Shown here piece after piece: positions 23,554-37,600 of a stretch of DNA of 64,000 bases. Both the position numbers and the translations under genes were made by a program. This stretch comes from Fratercula arctica. Lineage: Eukaryota; Chordata; Aves; Charadriiformes; Alcidae. The notes under the pieces were generated by a model. The model made no database searches. It was not told where the DNA came from and saw only the letters and a list, made by a program, of their open reading frames with translations. Where the stretch lies: the NCBI GenBank assembly GCA_947846985.1, contig CANTUZ010000007.1, forward strand, positions 32,058,355-32,122,354, given 5' to 3'. Each line of letters starts with the position of its first letter. Position 1 is the first letter of the stretch.

Positions 23554-26500
23554 GTAAGTACTGAGGCCTTCCAAATTTGTATGTTAAAGTTATACACTTT
23601 CATTTCTTTACGTAACATATCTGTAGAGGACTGGAGTCTCTAACTTCATACTTGTCTTAAATCAGACTTAAGTATGCGTGTGTGACATGTTCATTTTTAT
23701 CCAATGAGCCTGTTTATAGTTTGTTTTTGCTGAAATGTCTTCACATGATTGCTGTATTTAGCAGGGGCCTGGATTGCACAAGGAGTGATTTTGTTTGTTT
23801 GGGGGTTTTTTTGGTTGTTGTTTGTCTTTTGTTGATGGTGTTCTGTTTTGTTTGCTTTTCTTTTTTTATTAAATTGCAAATTAGTTCGCCCTATAGAAAC
23901 CTTGTGCAATGTGTTGTATCAAAGAAAGGTCATGTTATTAGGAAACTATTCTTAAGTTCAACAAATTTCTATAACCTAATATATTTGGGGGAATAATTGT
24001 GGAAGTATTTCTTTTCACACTCTCTCACGCTTGTATTCCATGTCACAATCATAAATATTCTGGTCCCTCATAGTTATTTACAGTGAGTACATTCTTTTCT
24101 TATAAAAGAGGAATGTCACTAGTGTGACTAGGCTAACAGGAGCTCTTCCAAAGTCTATGAATTCCATGGGAAGGGAAATAATAATCCCTTTGTGAAACAC
24201 TAGACAACAAAATGGCTGTTGTCTCAGCAGAAATAGAAATCATGAAGCATTAGCTGGAAAAATAACAATGGTAGTGGAGCTAAAAGGAGTTACTGCAATG
24301 CTGGACCCTGAAGAGGAAGAAGTAAAATTAGTCTAGTTTTTTTTTAAGTGGTGTACCAGTGGTGTATTGACAATAACAACCCCTCCCACTCCCTAATTCT
24401 TACCTGGATTCCCCTCCCTCAAAACACTCTGTAATTATTAAAACTTACTTTCTCAGCTCTGGGTGGTGGGAAGTTCTGAAAGTCAGCCAGAAATTCAGAC
24501 TCCCTGGAACAAACAAAGGGTTGTAACAGGAATCTGGATGCTGATGATGCAGTCGGGGCCTGTTTTTCTATTTTTATTCTGATTGAAGGACCTAGAGGAG
24601 GCAGCCAGTCTCTCCTCTACTTGCAGTCATTCACTCTTCATCTTCATATTTCCCTTTCCCTCTCTGTTTCCCTTTCTGCAATAATATATCATGACCTTTT
24701 TCCTTCAGTGTTCTTCCCTTACTGAGCCCTTCTTTGCAATATTTAAACTTTCTTCTTACTTGTGAAGTGCAATGAAAACAAACCCAGCATCTGTCCTGTG
24801 TTGGTGATATTTTTGCATGATCTTACCTTTATCTTCTTTACACCCCTCCTTTCTGCCTCTCCTAATGCCTTCCTTTTTTATTTTTTTCCCTATGAAACTC
24901 TTGGACAGAGATTAGTACTTCTTTGCACAATGTCTAGCAGAATGATACTTGGGTTGCAGCTGGCACTTGCAGCTATTACTATAATAGGAACATGCATTCC
25001 CTAAATGTAACTCTTGTAATTCAAATATCATAACTCTACGAATACATTCTTTCCCCAAAACAGGATTTCTATAGCCTTGTCCCAAAGAACTACATCCTGT
25101 CTTTCCAATCTTGAGCTATGTTGGGGAAAAAAAATAAAAGTCTTATTTATGATTTGATGTAAATCTCTACAGATTTATTACTGCAATACAGAAAAATATG
25201 TTCTCCCTTTCAAAATTAGGAAATGTGGTAGAGCTACTCCTTGGAAAAAACCCTGGTCCTCTTCAAATTTACTAGATATGTGTTCTAGCTACATCAGGCT
25301 TCAATGGCCTGGGTTCGTTCATTAATATTAGCATACTTCTGCTGGTTGCTTTTTGTCTTTACGTGAAATGTGAGCAATGTGACTTTATCAAGTGCAAAAG
25401 TATCGCAAGTCTGATTTTCACAGTGCTGGGAGCAGCAATCGGGTAGGTGGTGTGGGGTTTTCCTCATAGTACAGCAGCAGACATCAGAAGAGTTACAGCT
25501 TCATCATTCTGTTACACCTCTTGAAAGACTTCCTGAGGACATTTTATGTTCAGATTTAGGATGGACCTTCTGGTCAGAGCTAATGTGCAGGCACCGCTGA
25601 CAGTCCCTCTGTGGTGTCTGTCTGGATTGTGGAACAGCCACAGTCTGTTCCAGTTCTACCTTGTTCAAACTGGGAATGTAAAATCGGAGTCTCTTAAATT
25701 CCAGGTAATTTTCTTAACACCCGGACTTTCAAGGTATCACCTCTTCTGAGAGCTTCTCCTCTTGCTAAATAATAGTTAAGAATTTCAGTAGCGCTTCCAG
25801 TGCTCGTGAAAGTGCTCCCAAAACTTGCTAGTTGGGGAATTTGATTGAAACAAAGATTTGTGTGCCTTTTCCTAGGATATTTTGTCCTTAATGACTCCTC
25901 TGTCACATCCCAAAGTAATACCATGACTATCAAGCTAGTAACAGTGTGGAGCTTCCCTTTCAGTCTAAGGGTATAGTTTTACATAATTCTTCTCAGTGCT
26001 AATGTCTCACAGTGCTAAAAATAGGAGGTTTTGTACTTGTTCCTTTCTCCCAGCTGTGCAATTCTTTCTCTCCCGTCTTTCTTCTTGTGCTGATCATCTC
26101 TCATATTTATTCAATTTCAGAGTAACCCAGTTAAATTTGCTAACCTTACCAAAACTTTTGTTGTGGTTTTTTTTTTTCCAATTCAGTTTTATGCCTTTTG
26201 GGGGAGTTGTTCTCACTCATCCTTCAGGTGGGTGCTTTTGGGTAAATGGTGGGAGTAAGAGGCTGGGGACATGGTCAGGAGAATGGGACTCTTTCAGCAG
26301 TGACAAATCTGACTTGTGCTGTCGCATGAAACTGTACTTTAATCCCAAGTGAATAGTAGTGCTAGTAAGTTATTTGCATTTCTTTGAATGCATTTATTTT
26401 CAGGAAAACTGTGAGGAAAAACTTCAGATTTGAGTTCTGTACAGTTGGAAAAGGTTGGGATTAAATCTTTTTGTCCTGGTCCAAAATTTGCAGTATCTCT

Positions 26501-28147
26501 AATTACGCTTTCTATCTTGAAAGCTTACTGACTGAGCAGAAATTACCAAAAAATAAATTTGATCTATATTTTTTATTGCGTATTGTTTTACGCAATAAGG
26601 GAAGGTAACTTGAGATCTGTGACTATGATTTCTGCGTTTGAGAAAAAAAATAAATTATCACTAGTAACTGAGATTTTACTCCATGGAGCAGCTCATGCCT
26701 CAAATTTGGCATTTTGTAAAATTTCACAACAAAAATGAGTGGAATGGAATGGGGGCTTCAGCATACTTCTGTATGGCAGGGACGTGTATTCTCCTGTAGC
26801 GAAATCTGTTTACTTCTTTAGCAGGTATTGGTATGTGAAGAAAGCTTTCCTGCTTTCATGCGATGAGATGGAAACCCAAGATAGGCACTCAGTGCAGTTT
26901 GCTTGTTGCGGGGTGAGGGAGTTTGATGATTATATCAGCGGGTTTGGGTTGCTGACTGTTGAGATCTTGCTTTGGTTTGGTTTTAGGCGTGCAGCAGATG
27001 CTGTCCAGAGTGGTGCAGAAAACTGTTTCACTGTATCTCTATATGGGTATCTGACCCTTTTCATAACCAGTATAATCAGATGCAAAGCTTGTATTTCCTT
27101 TTTTTGGCACTTGTATCCTGCTTGCTTATGCCCTCACATTCAATACAGTCATACAGTGGTGAAAGAATTGAGCAAGTCTTGTCTCTCTGATCATGAAAAC
27201 TGCCAGGAATAGTTAGGCGGCGCTTACACTTCCAGCGTTAGATCTGATGCCTCCACCAGATTGAATCTCTTTGTCTTGAAATACTGAAGTTAATGCTTCC
27301 CCTTCAGTTCTTTTAGCTACATCTTAATGTGTTACTTGCAGGACAGGCTTTCCTGTGTATTGAAAACAGCAGGACATTTTAACCTGTGCACAACTGCCAT
27401 AGAACCTGCAGGTTTTTTTTCCTCTACTATTTTTTTACACAAAGCCATATACTGTCATTGTCACTTTTGGAAATGTCCATAATAGCAAACTTCTATTGGA
27501 GTCAAATCCCAGTGGTCCCAATCTTATCTATCAGTGTCTTTCAAAAGCAGATTTTGATGTCAGATCTTGATTTCTGCAACTGGCAGAGGAGGAATTAGTC
27601 CATAGGTCTGAACACTTCACAAAATTGTCTTGTAGTTGTGTCATAGAGGAGTTCTTTTTCTTCTCTCATCTAAATTCAAGAATTGGCGGTTTCTGTTCAA
27701 GGCAGTTTTGAAGGTTGTATCTCTCAGTTATTTGGTTACAAAAGTTTAGGTACATACCTGAGTGATGGTTCCACATTCCAAAGTGCTAAATATTAAAAAT
27801 TTAAGTTTGGGAGAATTAGTCACTGTTGTGTCAATGAAATAAATCTTAAGGGTAACTTTGGGACAGAAGGCACAATAACAGTCCCAGGACTTCTGAGAAA
27901 CTGGCTTTGGAATTGAGACTGGGGTTCTCATGTGTATTAGTGTATGAATCCCAAGCATGAGAGGCATGGATTTCCACCGTGTATTGTTCAGATGCTGCAT
28001 AGTCAGTAAATGATTTACATATCTGTAAACTTAGGTCTCGAATACTTAACATTTCAACAGATCTGCTTAAAAATGGAATTGCCTAATTTTTCTGCTTCTT
28101 TAATGCTTTGTTTTGTGTTTGTTGTTGTTGTTGTTTGTTGTTTGCAG
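23554..28147 (+). other. HDX: HDX intron 2
   Basis: No exon or interspersed repeat recognised. The open frame 26739-27212 (157 codons) has no recognisable domain and is within chance expectation. A perfect 10-bp inverted repeat with a 6-nt loop lies at 26573-26598. The 3' end is a GTT-rich tract (28116-28143) in place of a pure pyrimidine tract before the exon 3 acceptor. Confidence 0.8.
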
Positions 28148-29272
28148 ACGTGGGTTGGCAATAAACGAAGGAAGATGAGCAGCAAGAGTGCTGTAGAATC
28201 TGGGGGCACTCCCCCGGGGACTGTCCCTACTACTCCCTCAGTACCTCCAGAAGCAGCAGTTAGAAATGTGGTAAATATTGCTCGATCCCAAAGTCAGCAG
28301 TCTTCTTGGACCTCTTCTAATAATGATGTAATAGTTACTGGTATATACAGTCCTGCTAGTTCAACCAGTAGGCAAGGATCCACCAAACAGGCAAACACTT
28401 CAGTGGCAGAAATACATAAAACCTCTATTCCACGGCTACCAGGAAAAAGCGATACAGACTTTCAGCAGCAGCACATCCCTATAGGACGACAAGTACCACA
28501 CTGTAAAAATGCTTCCCTATTAGTAGGAGAAAAGACTATTATTTTGTCTAGGCAAACAAGCGTACTGAATTCTGCAAACTCCATATATAGTCACACTAAA
28601 AAAAGCTATGGTGGTTCATCAGTCCAGACTGCAGAGTTGGTGTTACCTCAGAAACCCATGATATGCCACAGACCCTGTAAAGCTGAGCCCGTGGGATGTC
28701 AAAGGTTACAAAAACCAGAACATGCAGCTCTTGCATCACATGTGCCCGCTGGACAAAGGGCTAATACCAGAGACCCTTCTTGTAGCACACAAAATCTGGA
28801 AATCCGTGAAGTGTTTTCTCTGGCAGTTACAGATCAACCTCAAAGAATTGTGGGAGGAAGCGCAACGCAGAAGCATTGCTCGGTGGAAGGCAGCTGTCTG
28901 TCCATCGCGATGGAAACTGGAGATGTGGATGATGAATATGCTAGAGAGGAAGAACTAGCATCCATGGGAGCACAAATACAGAGCTATTCAAGATACTGTG
29001 AAAGCAGCAGTTCTGTTCGAGTAGAGAACCAAAGTGCAGCCTTGTCTGGGCCAGGAAGAAACGTGAGCTGTAGTTCACAAATGGTGAATGCCAGGGACGT
29101 GCCTGACAATATTCTCTACCATAACAGAGACTACCACTTGCCTGCACGGACCTCATTACATACAACATCCAGTACATTATATAGCAGTGCTAATCCATCA
29201 AGAAGTACCTTTTCTCCTCATTTTACATCTTCAAGTCAACTGAGGCTGTCACAAAACCAAAATAATTACCAG
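28148..29272 (+). CDS. HDX: HDX coding exon 3: recognition helix of homeodomain 1 and long linker
   Basis: 1125 nt, residues 50-424, phase 0 at both ends (TTTGCAG|ACG and TACCAG|GTAATC). It opens with TWVGNKRRK, the end of helix 3. Asn54 corresponds to the invariant homeodomain Asn51, Trp51 to Trp48, while the usual Phe49 is Val and position 50 is Gly. The remaining 360 residues are a Ser/Thr/Gln/Asn-rich, probably disordered linker containing blocks conserved in HDX: NDVIVTGIYSPASS, CKNASLL, GEKTIILSRQTSVLN, QNLEIREVFSLAV, CLSIAMETGD, DEYAREEELASM, and RLSQNQNNYQ at the end. The acidic EDEYAREEE-like block (about residues 306-314) stands out. Retention of the following intron would add 14-15 residues and stop. 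Confidence 0.97.
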
Positions 29273-32200
29273 GTAATCCGTCAATTTGTCTGTCTTCAAA
29301 CCTTGAAGACCAGGTTGTAGATAAGTACTTTTTTCTTTGAAAGCTGGTAGCTAGTAAGCGATGGGTTCTGCAGGATGTGCTCGATTTACATCTTTCAGTA
29401 GAGGTAATTCCTTCTTAAACAAAAGTGCAGGTAGGGCTATAGTACGGTAGCACTCCTATCTGTATAGCTGAGCAGTGGAGAGCCGTATATTAAAGATCAG
29501 CGTGGACTTCATGGATTCAATATATAAACTTGGGTTACAAGAGGATCATACCTACACCTGCTGATGTGTGCTAAAGTCTGGCTTGTCCTGGCATGGCTTG
29601 CGAGCGCATGTCACAGTGATACCCTTGGTTGTTCCTCTGTAGACATACTTCGCATGTAGCACAGGGCAGAACATGGGATCGTACTGTCATTGGTGTGCTG
29701 TACAGTTGCTCGCCCTTATTAATGTCAGCTTGGAGTAGCTCTTCCATCAGCACTGCCTCTACTCCCTGTGCAGTTGCTAATCTCTTGGACCTGTTTTCTC
29801 TTAGGGATTAGGATCTCCTGCAAGCTAGTTAAGATGATGGGAGGCACTAGGTGAGCAATTCTTCCTCTCCCGCAGCATCTAATTCAAAATCGGTTTTACG
29901 TTCAATCCCACTATTTCCTTATCCTGTAATAGTGTCCCTTCAGTGATACAGAGAGGAGAATATTAAATGCAGATAATTGAAGAACTAAAAGATGTTCAGA
30001 AGAAGCTACAACACTGACACGCTTTTTTTTTTAATTTTAACTAGAGGAGAGATAGTTGTGAAGGAAACATCCAAATTGATCTTTCTTTCTCATGGATTTT
30101 TACACCATGTGGTATGACATAGTCTAGAGACACTGAGATAAAACTATTAAGATTGACAGGATGTGATACTGTGTGGGTTATTTTTGTGGATTTGCCTGTT
30201 ACTACCTCTTTAATTTATCATGAAAGAACCACATAAACAACATACTATCTTTTCTTGTGCATAATTCACTAGTATAGGGAACAATACTTTGTGAAGTGTT
30301 TTTTATTTATTTTTTTTCCTGACTTGTTCCTGTCTCGTGAGGATTTGAAAGAAAGCTTTTGAATGCAAGTAACTGCCACTTTTCACCAGAATTACTGGTT
30401 TTCTTGGGAAACCTTAGGTTTGAGGAGCGTATATGCTCTGAACTAGATTCTGTGAAGTAGATGGGACATCTGCTATTCTTATTTATCACCTTTTCTAAGC
30501 TGAGCACTTTAGATGAGCTGTTCTTTCCTTTTCTCCCTTCTCTCAGTCTGTCAGTATTTGCTATTACTGTTCTTACTTGAGTTATAAAATTCATTAAATG
30601 CTGTTTACTTTTAACATCCCAGTTTCATGGGAGAAGAAAAGCTGTAAATGTGCACATCTTTTTGATAAAGGGCTGGTAAAGCTGCAATAGTGCATAGTGC
30701 AGTTAAGGATATTTTTTGTAAGTTTCATGAAGTGAAATATATTATTGATACTTCCAGCGGTGTGCTTTTGGTACTTTTTTTCAGTCTTGAAAAAGCATCA
30801 GTAAGACTTAGTTCTTACTACTTCATTGAATTTTTAATGAAATTTTGAAATAACTTTGATTTGTGATTTTTTGGGGGCAGAGACAGAGTCTTAAACAGCT
30901 TGAACGGTTCATGGTGGGTGATGTTTTATCTGTCCATGTGGTGTGATACGGATCAGAACAAGATCTCTGTAACTTTGTTTTGGGTTGTTTTTATTTTTTT
31001 TCCCATGTTATAATAACATACCTATTTTTTTGATAAGTAAGGAACTCATCTATACCCTGTTTGACTTCCATGCCTGTCTCCCAGAGACCCCGTTCTGTGG
31101 ATTTGGGAATGTACCTTGGATTGAGGGAGCTCCTGTTTCCCATGGTATCCCTTGCCCTTCCACAATTTTAAACCGCGGAAAAATTGGGCAACTTGCTATT
31201 CATTCACTTATTGCTGTAAGCATTCATGCTGTGAACCTCTGAGATGACAGTCTTCAGAGAATTTATAAGGGAGGACAAAAGTTTTGGGGTCAGGGCATAC
31301 AGTATCACGGCCCTGTGGAAGCCGCAGAAGAATAGTGTCCTACAGCTGGGCCAGATCCCACAGTACCTTGAAGAAATGATGGTACTGATTTCTCCGGATC
31401 ACTGCATTCCTTGCTGAGAGTTTTTAGCATGTTCCAGAACAATGCAAAAGTTCTGTATCTTAAGAGGTGTTAGAATATGACAGTGACACTTCCAACAGTC
31501 ATTTATCACATTGACAAGAAAATTTCACCTACTGCCTTCAAAGTCACGTGTAGCAAATAGTGTACTCCGCTAGGCTTATAACTGTTTCGTTGAAATCATC
31601 AGTTCTGCAATACTTTAACCCCTTCCTCCAGGTCCTCCCCTTAAAATTAAGTCCAGTATGACTGCTATTTCATGTAGACACTCTCTTTATAGCTTAATAA
31701 TCCCCTTATAGCTTAATAAGTTTTATACATAAAAATTCCAGAGACATAGATTTTGTAACAGATAGACTTACGCAGGATGTAAGTATGTATGTAGTTCTTA
31801 TGTATGTAGTTAGTTTAGCCAATTTATCCATCAGCATAGGAATGAAAATCCTTAAACTCGGGGAAATCATCCTAAATTTAAAAATAGATTAAACCTGAGC
31901 TATGTGATTATTGGAGTAGTTAAACATGCAAGCAGATGCTTCTTCAAAGTCAGGATTGTGTGATTTGTGTTTTGATGAAGTAATTACTGTCGTATGTTGG
32001 TGTGGTGTCTAATGAGCAATTAGTTACAGCTTCCTTACTGGTTCAATTAATCAAATTCATGTTAGTGTAACTTAAGAGTAAATTTAATAAAGTGATCAAT
32101 TTTAATGGTTGAGCAGTTGCAGTAAACAAATTGTTCAGCCTGCTTCCCTTACTTTGGCTTTAAGCGTATTGACCTAGGGAGGCTATTCTTGTTGGTCCTC

Positions 32201-34591
32201 AAGGCTGAACTGTGATTTAGTCTTGGTTTCCTCCCCCCAGTCCTCAGGGACAAAAATACTGTTGAAAGTGTGTGTGTTTTTAATTACTTTGTGATACACG
32301 CTGAAGCACAGTTATCTAATTTAGCCGTCTTCAAGGGAAAATCCTAAGCCTTGCAGCAAGTATGTCAGAATAGGATATAGATATAATATTTATTTATTTT
32401 TAAGATTTGCTTTAAGGATCCTGCTTTATATGAATGAGATACAAGTTTACTTAAGAAAATGGGACTCTTTTTTTTGTTTGTTTGTTTTAACGTGTCAAAG
32501 TTTGGTTTGTTTTTTTTTTTTTTACTTCCCTAGAGATTTTTTTAAGACAAGAGGAGGACTTTCTTGCTAACTTTGGGCAGCACAGCTTTTTGCTAGGGCA
32601 AGCCACATGGTCTTCCCTGTTTCCTGACACTCATTCTTGTAACAGAAGTGGAGTTACCTTTGTCATAGGAGTTGCCTGCACTTTATTTCTGGGATCAAAT
32701 AATTCCAGCTGCAGGAACCTGGGGAGCTTGTGGGGCTGGAGAGGGGGAACAGCAGCTGTGAGCAGGCTACAAAAACACTGCCTGTGTCCTCAAGTAATGC
32801 AACACAGCAACCAGGACTGGGTTGGGGCTCTTGGTTTGTTCCAGTGCTCTGAATCTGGGACAGTAGATCTACAGATGAATTGGGAAAAGATTATGTAGGG
32901 ACCTCATATAGTGTAGCCAGTGTAATTAAGGTACAGTGTTGGCAATACACAAGTGTTGCAGTACCTTTGAACTCTCTCTAGCAGCTGCCAGAGTTGCCAT
33001 TTCTGAGACAACATCTTTCCTGAGACAAGCATTTCAATTTGTCATTTTTGCATTTCATGGTAGCTATATAGTCCAATTCAGTTGGACAAGGACTGGAGTT
33101 ACACCTGTGGATGCAGGATAACTATCCATCTCACTCAAAAAATACCACCACCCCCCCAAAAAAACCCCAACCCTTGTGCCTTTTTTATAGAGCCAGTTTA
33201 GAATACTGCCATGCATGTTGTCTTTCAAGAAGTTATATTGAGGTAAGCTTGATTATATTTGGCATCATACCTGTTAGAAATTGTCTTCCAAGTAACCGTT
33301 AATGCTCTGCCAGACCGATTGCTTTATTCACATAGAATAACACTTTTTTCTGTAGGCCCGCTTTAAATTTGCAAAGAGAAGCCATCTGGGTGGATACTGA
33401 GAATGCATTTGCAGCAGATTCTGTGGTGTGATGCTGTCATGTGCCATATGGAATTGTGATAGATGTAACTTGTTTATACAGAATTTCTAAAACGTGTGTG
33501 TGCAACTAAGAAATTAGTATTTTAGACGCACAAGCTGATGTAGACTTGCCCTTAGGAGGGGAGAGTGTTCATTTATAGCTGCCCTCAACCCGTCTTGTGC
33601 TGTCATGAGGAAGTGTCCGACCTTAGGTAACCTCCAAGCGCTTCCAGCTAAAAGGCTGAAGAATAAGTGTCTTATGTGCTTGTACACTAGACAAACTGTA
33701 CTCGATATTCTATATTTGATTATGCTCATGCTGCAAGATTTATTAGTAGAGCACTTCCCAAATACAAAATCTATTAGCGTAATTTGATAGTCAGCAGAAT
33801 TGCGTAGATTTTTCTTCCTCACATATATAGTGCCTATAATGACTTGAGATTGATTAATCTCACAAGAGCTATGTTTAGTCTCTCAAGTATTGCTTGTCTG
33901 CAGCAGAAGGTGAACATGGAATCCTAAATAAGCCTAAAATATTCCAGGCTATGACACATTTCAGATGGCCAGGGGAAACAGTCCAAGATTATTATTTAAT
34001 GAAGTCTGACCTCTGGACGGAGAACGATGGAGAAGCAGCGGGAATCAAGGCAGCTAACCTTTGCCGTCATACTCCCTCCCCTTCCTTCTCCTGCTTCATC
34101 TCCCTAGTTTTTCTGCTAATACGCAAATCCCCAATATCTGACATTTAATAGTTCAGTTACTAACATGATAGTATTTTTTTTTCTGAAAGTAATTGAAACT
34201 GATATAATTGAAAAACACGTGACGGCAGTTCTGTCAGACATTGCGCCCTTGCCTAACTCCAGTCTGCTTAATCTTACTGGGTTTGTGACAGATTGAAGAT
34301 GAAAAACTGGTGTTCTGAATTACAAGTTTTGAGATAGCAAAAGTACAGAAACACTCGAGTTGCCACTGCATTAACTTACTCTCACCTAAAGAAACAGTGT
34401 TTTATTTTTAGTCTTGCAACAGTAAGGTTGAGTGTGACTGTTTTGCTTTTAAATTTTAACCTGTTTTAAAGACATTCTTATCAGAACTGAATGCACAACA
34501 TTGAAGTCTTGTGAAAGCTGCACAGTATTAGCTATCATAGCAACCTAAGATGTTGTTGTTTTCTGTTCTGTTTCCCCTTTCCCTTCTACAG
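29273..34591 (+). other. HDX: HDX intron 3
   Basis: No recognisable exon or mobile element. T-rich runs are frequent. A 14-bp direct repeat (TTATAGCTTAATAA) occurs at 31687-31700 and 31706-31719, and a TATGTATGTAGTT motif is repeated near 31786-31812. The short open frames here look like chance. Confidence 0.75.
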
Positions 34592-34645
34592 ATTTCAGGA
34601 AACCTTACTGTGCCTTGGATTACCGGTTGTTCCAGAAAAAGAGCA
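34592..34645 (+). CDS. HDX: HDX coding exon 4: small symmetric exon with basic patch
   Basis: 54 nt, 18 residues (425-442: ISGNLTVPWITGCSRKRA), phase 0 on both sides, flanked by CTTCTACAG and GTAAGT. The length is a multiple of three and both flanking introns are long (5.3 and 10.5 kb), so skipping would keep the frame and remove the segment just before homeodomain 2, including SRKRA, which may add to nuclear import or DNA contact. The peptide matches HDX. Confidence 0.95.
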
Positions 34646-37600
34646 GTAAGTATATTTCCTTCTAAGCATCTAATGTGTCAAGTGAAAGAATGAAAAGTTT
34701 ATCTAAATGTATTCCTTAAAATTTCAGTTCTGTTTGTGTGGTATGGGTTTTTTGGGGGGGGTTGGTTTTTTTCCTCCTTTATACTTTGACTAATACGAAC
34801 ACTACCTGCAGACACAATGCTTCGGTCACTGTAATGTTGATGGATATCTTTAAAACCAGGTCAAGGTCATAATCCTAAATCAAGTAGATGAATTGTGCTA
34901 TTAGCTGAAATATAACACCTGAATTGATAAGGACTAAGAGTTTAGAGCTCAGAATATGGTTTTTTTTTTTATTATGGAAGTGAAGTGGTGGTTAATTGAG
35001 AGACAACTGAATGCTAAAGAGGATAACACTTTCTTCAGCTGCTCTGCACATGCACAGAATTAGTCCATGCTATCTGTAGTAACTTTCTCAAATCTAATTT
35101 TATCCACATATATGTCATTTTACATTAGGCAGAATCAGCCAGGTTGGTGTCCTCAATTCACAAATGACTCCAAAGCATAACACAGGGTATGAAACAGCTT
35201 TTGTCTGGAAAATACCTCTCTCCAACTCTTTCGTTTGATTACTGTACAGCATTTCCGCTCAAGAGTAGTCTGATAGCTTCTCTGTGAAGAGCACCTCAAT
35301 TCTGCTGGCATACCATGAAAATACACCCTAAATCTGCAGATTGGATGGTACAACTAAGCTTTCAAGAGGCTGTTACGTATTAGTCCAGCTGTATCAGAGG
35401 CAGTAACTAGGGAGATGGCTGTCATGATAACCAGACTTATCCCATCAAACTCCCCAAACACTGTCAATGTGTGCTGCTTTGGCAACAATGTCTAGGTGGT
35501 GGAAGAACCTTTCCTTGCCTTCTCCCTGCAATACCCAGTACTTATTTTCTTTTTTTTAATCATTTTCAGTTCTTCTGTGTAGTCTTCAAAAGGTGTGAGT
35601 TTGGTAGTGTTTCCTGTATAAGTAGGAATCTAAGGACCGTCACATTAATTGTGGGTTTTTTTCTCAGACTTTTGCTAGGTCTCAACTGTAACACACTTCT
35701 AGTTTCTGTGGACTTTGGTAGTATCACTTATTTCTGTTTATATATAGAGCACTTTATAAGAGCATCTCCCTGAGGAACCAGTACTTTTTTACAAGTCCTG
35801 TTGTTGCTCATTCCATCTTTTTTCTTTCTTTTTTTTTTTCCCCCTAAGTCCTAGTTCTCTTGAGTAGGCTTTTTTAAATGTAGCCCTTTTCTGGAAGGCA
35901 CCTTCCCTCTATCACTTAATGACCTTTTAAAACAGCAAGCAGCTGGTGAGTGTCCTAGAGTACAGTTTCACTTTGAGCTGATTTCACAGCACATCCCCGT
36001 TGAAAGGGGGAGGTTTTTCCCCTGCTCTCCGTACTGGTGCACTGCCACCGCATCCATAGCACTGGTGCTAGTATCTAATCGCAAGGTAACCCAGGTCAAG
36101 TGTCTGACCTGTCAGATACATATTCCTCTGCCAAGTTTGTCTTTCTGCTGTCTTTAGTGAGTGGTGAATGTAGGGATCAGATGAGTGCCAGAGCCAGCTC
36201 AAAGTGGGCAGCAAGAGCATGTGGCTGGGGGCAATGAAGAGAGTGGAAACATGATGCTGTCTCCTACTTTCCCAGCACTGGGTAGGTAATTGAGTCGTGG
36301 TGGTCATGCGAGATACCTGACACAAGCTATAGAAGAAATTTTTGCGATAAGTTTAAAACCTTCAAGGGTGTGGAAGTGCCTGTTTATTAAGGATGTTTAT
36401 TAGGGAATTGTTTTTCCTTAGACCTTTTTGTCCTGTATCTTTTAAAATCAATAAAATGCATAAAACCCGTTGGCTAATACAGTCCAGTTTGATGCATCTG
36501 TTTCCAGATTTGTGGGTGCACTTTCTTGAGTTTGAATGCATAATTAGCCTTCTTAAGGAGACAAGTTCAGGAGCTGGCATTCTAAAACTGCTGTATACGC
36601 ACAGGTGTAAGACAGCAAGAGAGAAAAAAAACTCCTACTTCCTAGGAAACTTCAGTTTCAAATGTGAAATTCTTTTGAAGAAAGAGTGTGAGGGAACAGA
36701 AATAGAATGGATAGAGTTGTAAAACTGTGATTATAGCAATTACTGCCATTCAAACAGTAAAAAGCTAATCTGTATTTTGTTTCAAATGGAGAAGATTGTC
36801 TTTTAGATGCTCTGAATTTTTAATCTTTTGCCTTGATGTTTTGTTTTCCTTGCCCTGTCCTTCAACTGCATCAAGAGAGAAATAAAAACTGTGCAGTTCT
36901 GCAGAAACTCTTTCTAGTCTGCTCAGCTATGCTGTAAGATGATGTAATCCTGACTCCTAATGAATATTAGTCTAGAAATATCACCCTCTCTGTTATTCAT
37001 GAGAATGTCTTTGGAAATCAGAGTTCTGTATTCTGTCATGGTGCATGTGTGATGCATCAGCCTTTACAAATGCATTGATTTTTCATTTTTCACAGTGTGG
37101 TGGAAGGATAACAAGGATTCAAAAATAGCAATGAAGATACTGGTTAAAGAGAATTAAAAGGGAGAAAATTATCTTCACTTTTGTCTTTGCATTTAGATTT
37201 TGGGTGTGCTTAAGCACTAACTGTGCTTAAGTCATGTGTCATCTGATGTCTTAGCAGAATGATTAGTATTTATGGTAGATTCTTAGTAAGCTAACTATGA
37301 AAAACTTGGCAGATAGGTGTTGATTCTAGGTAAGCTGTGCCTGGCTTAATTGAGAAGTTTTATTTTGGCAGGAGAGTGGGGGTTTGGTTTTGCTTCTTTT
37401 TCTTTTCTTATTTAGAAGTAGTTCTAGTGGTCTTAATAAAGACTTGATAAAGTCTGAAACACAAAGTCATTAAGATAGCAGATTAAGGTCTCAGAATTAT
37501 TTCTGCCAATCACCCTTCAGAAGCAGCCATAGTAAATCACACGGTATGTAGGTAGGTATGTATTTTGGATGGGATTTTATTTTCAGTTGTCTGGGCTAGT

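Noticed and set aside
26573..26598. 10-bp perfect inverted repeat with 6-nt loop in intron 2
   Set aside because: About one such repeat is expected by chance in a window of this length.
26739..27212. 157-codon plus-strand open frame in intron 2
   Set aside because: No recognisable domain; length is within chance expectation for 64 kb; an HDX intron with intact flanking exons surrounds it.
28010..28147. In-frame open extension with an ATG upstream of HDX exon 3
   Set aside because: It is intron 2 sequence reading by chance into exon 3. A clear acceptor (TTTGCAG) lies at 28141-28147 and the true upstream coding exon is 23407-23553, which completes homeodomain 1.
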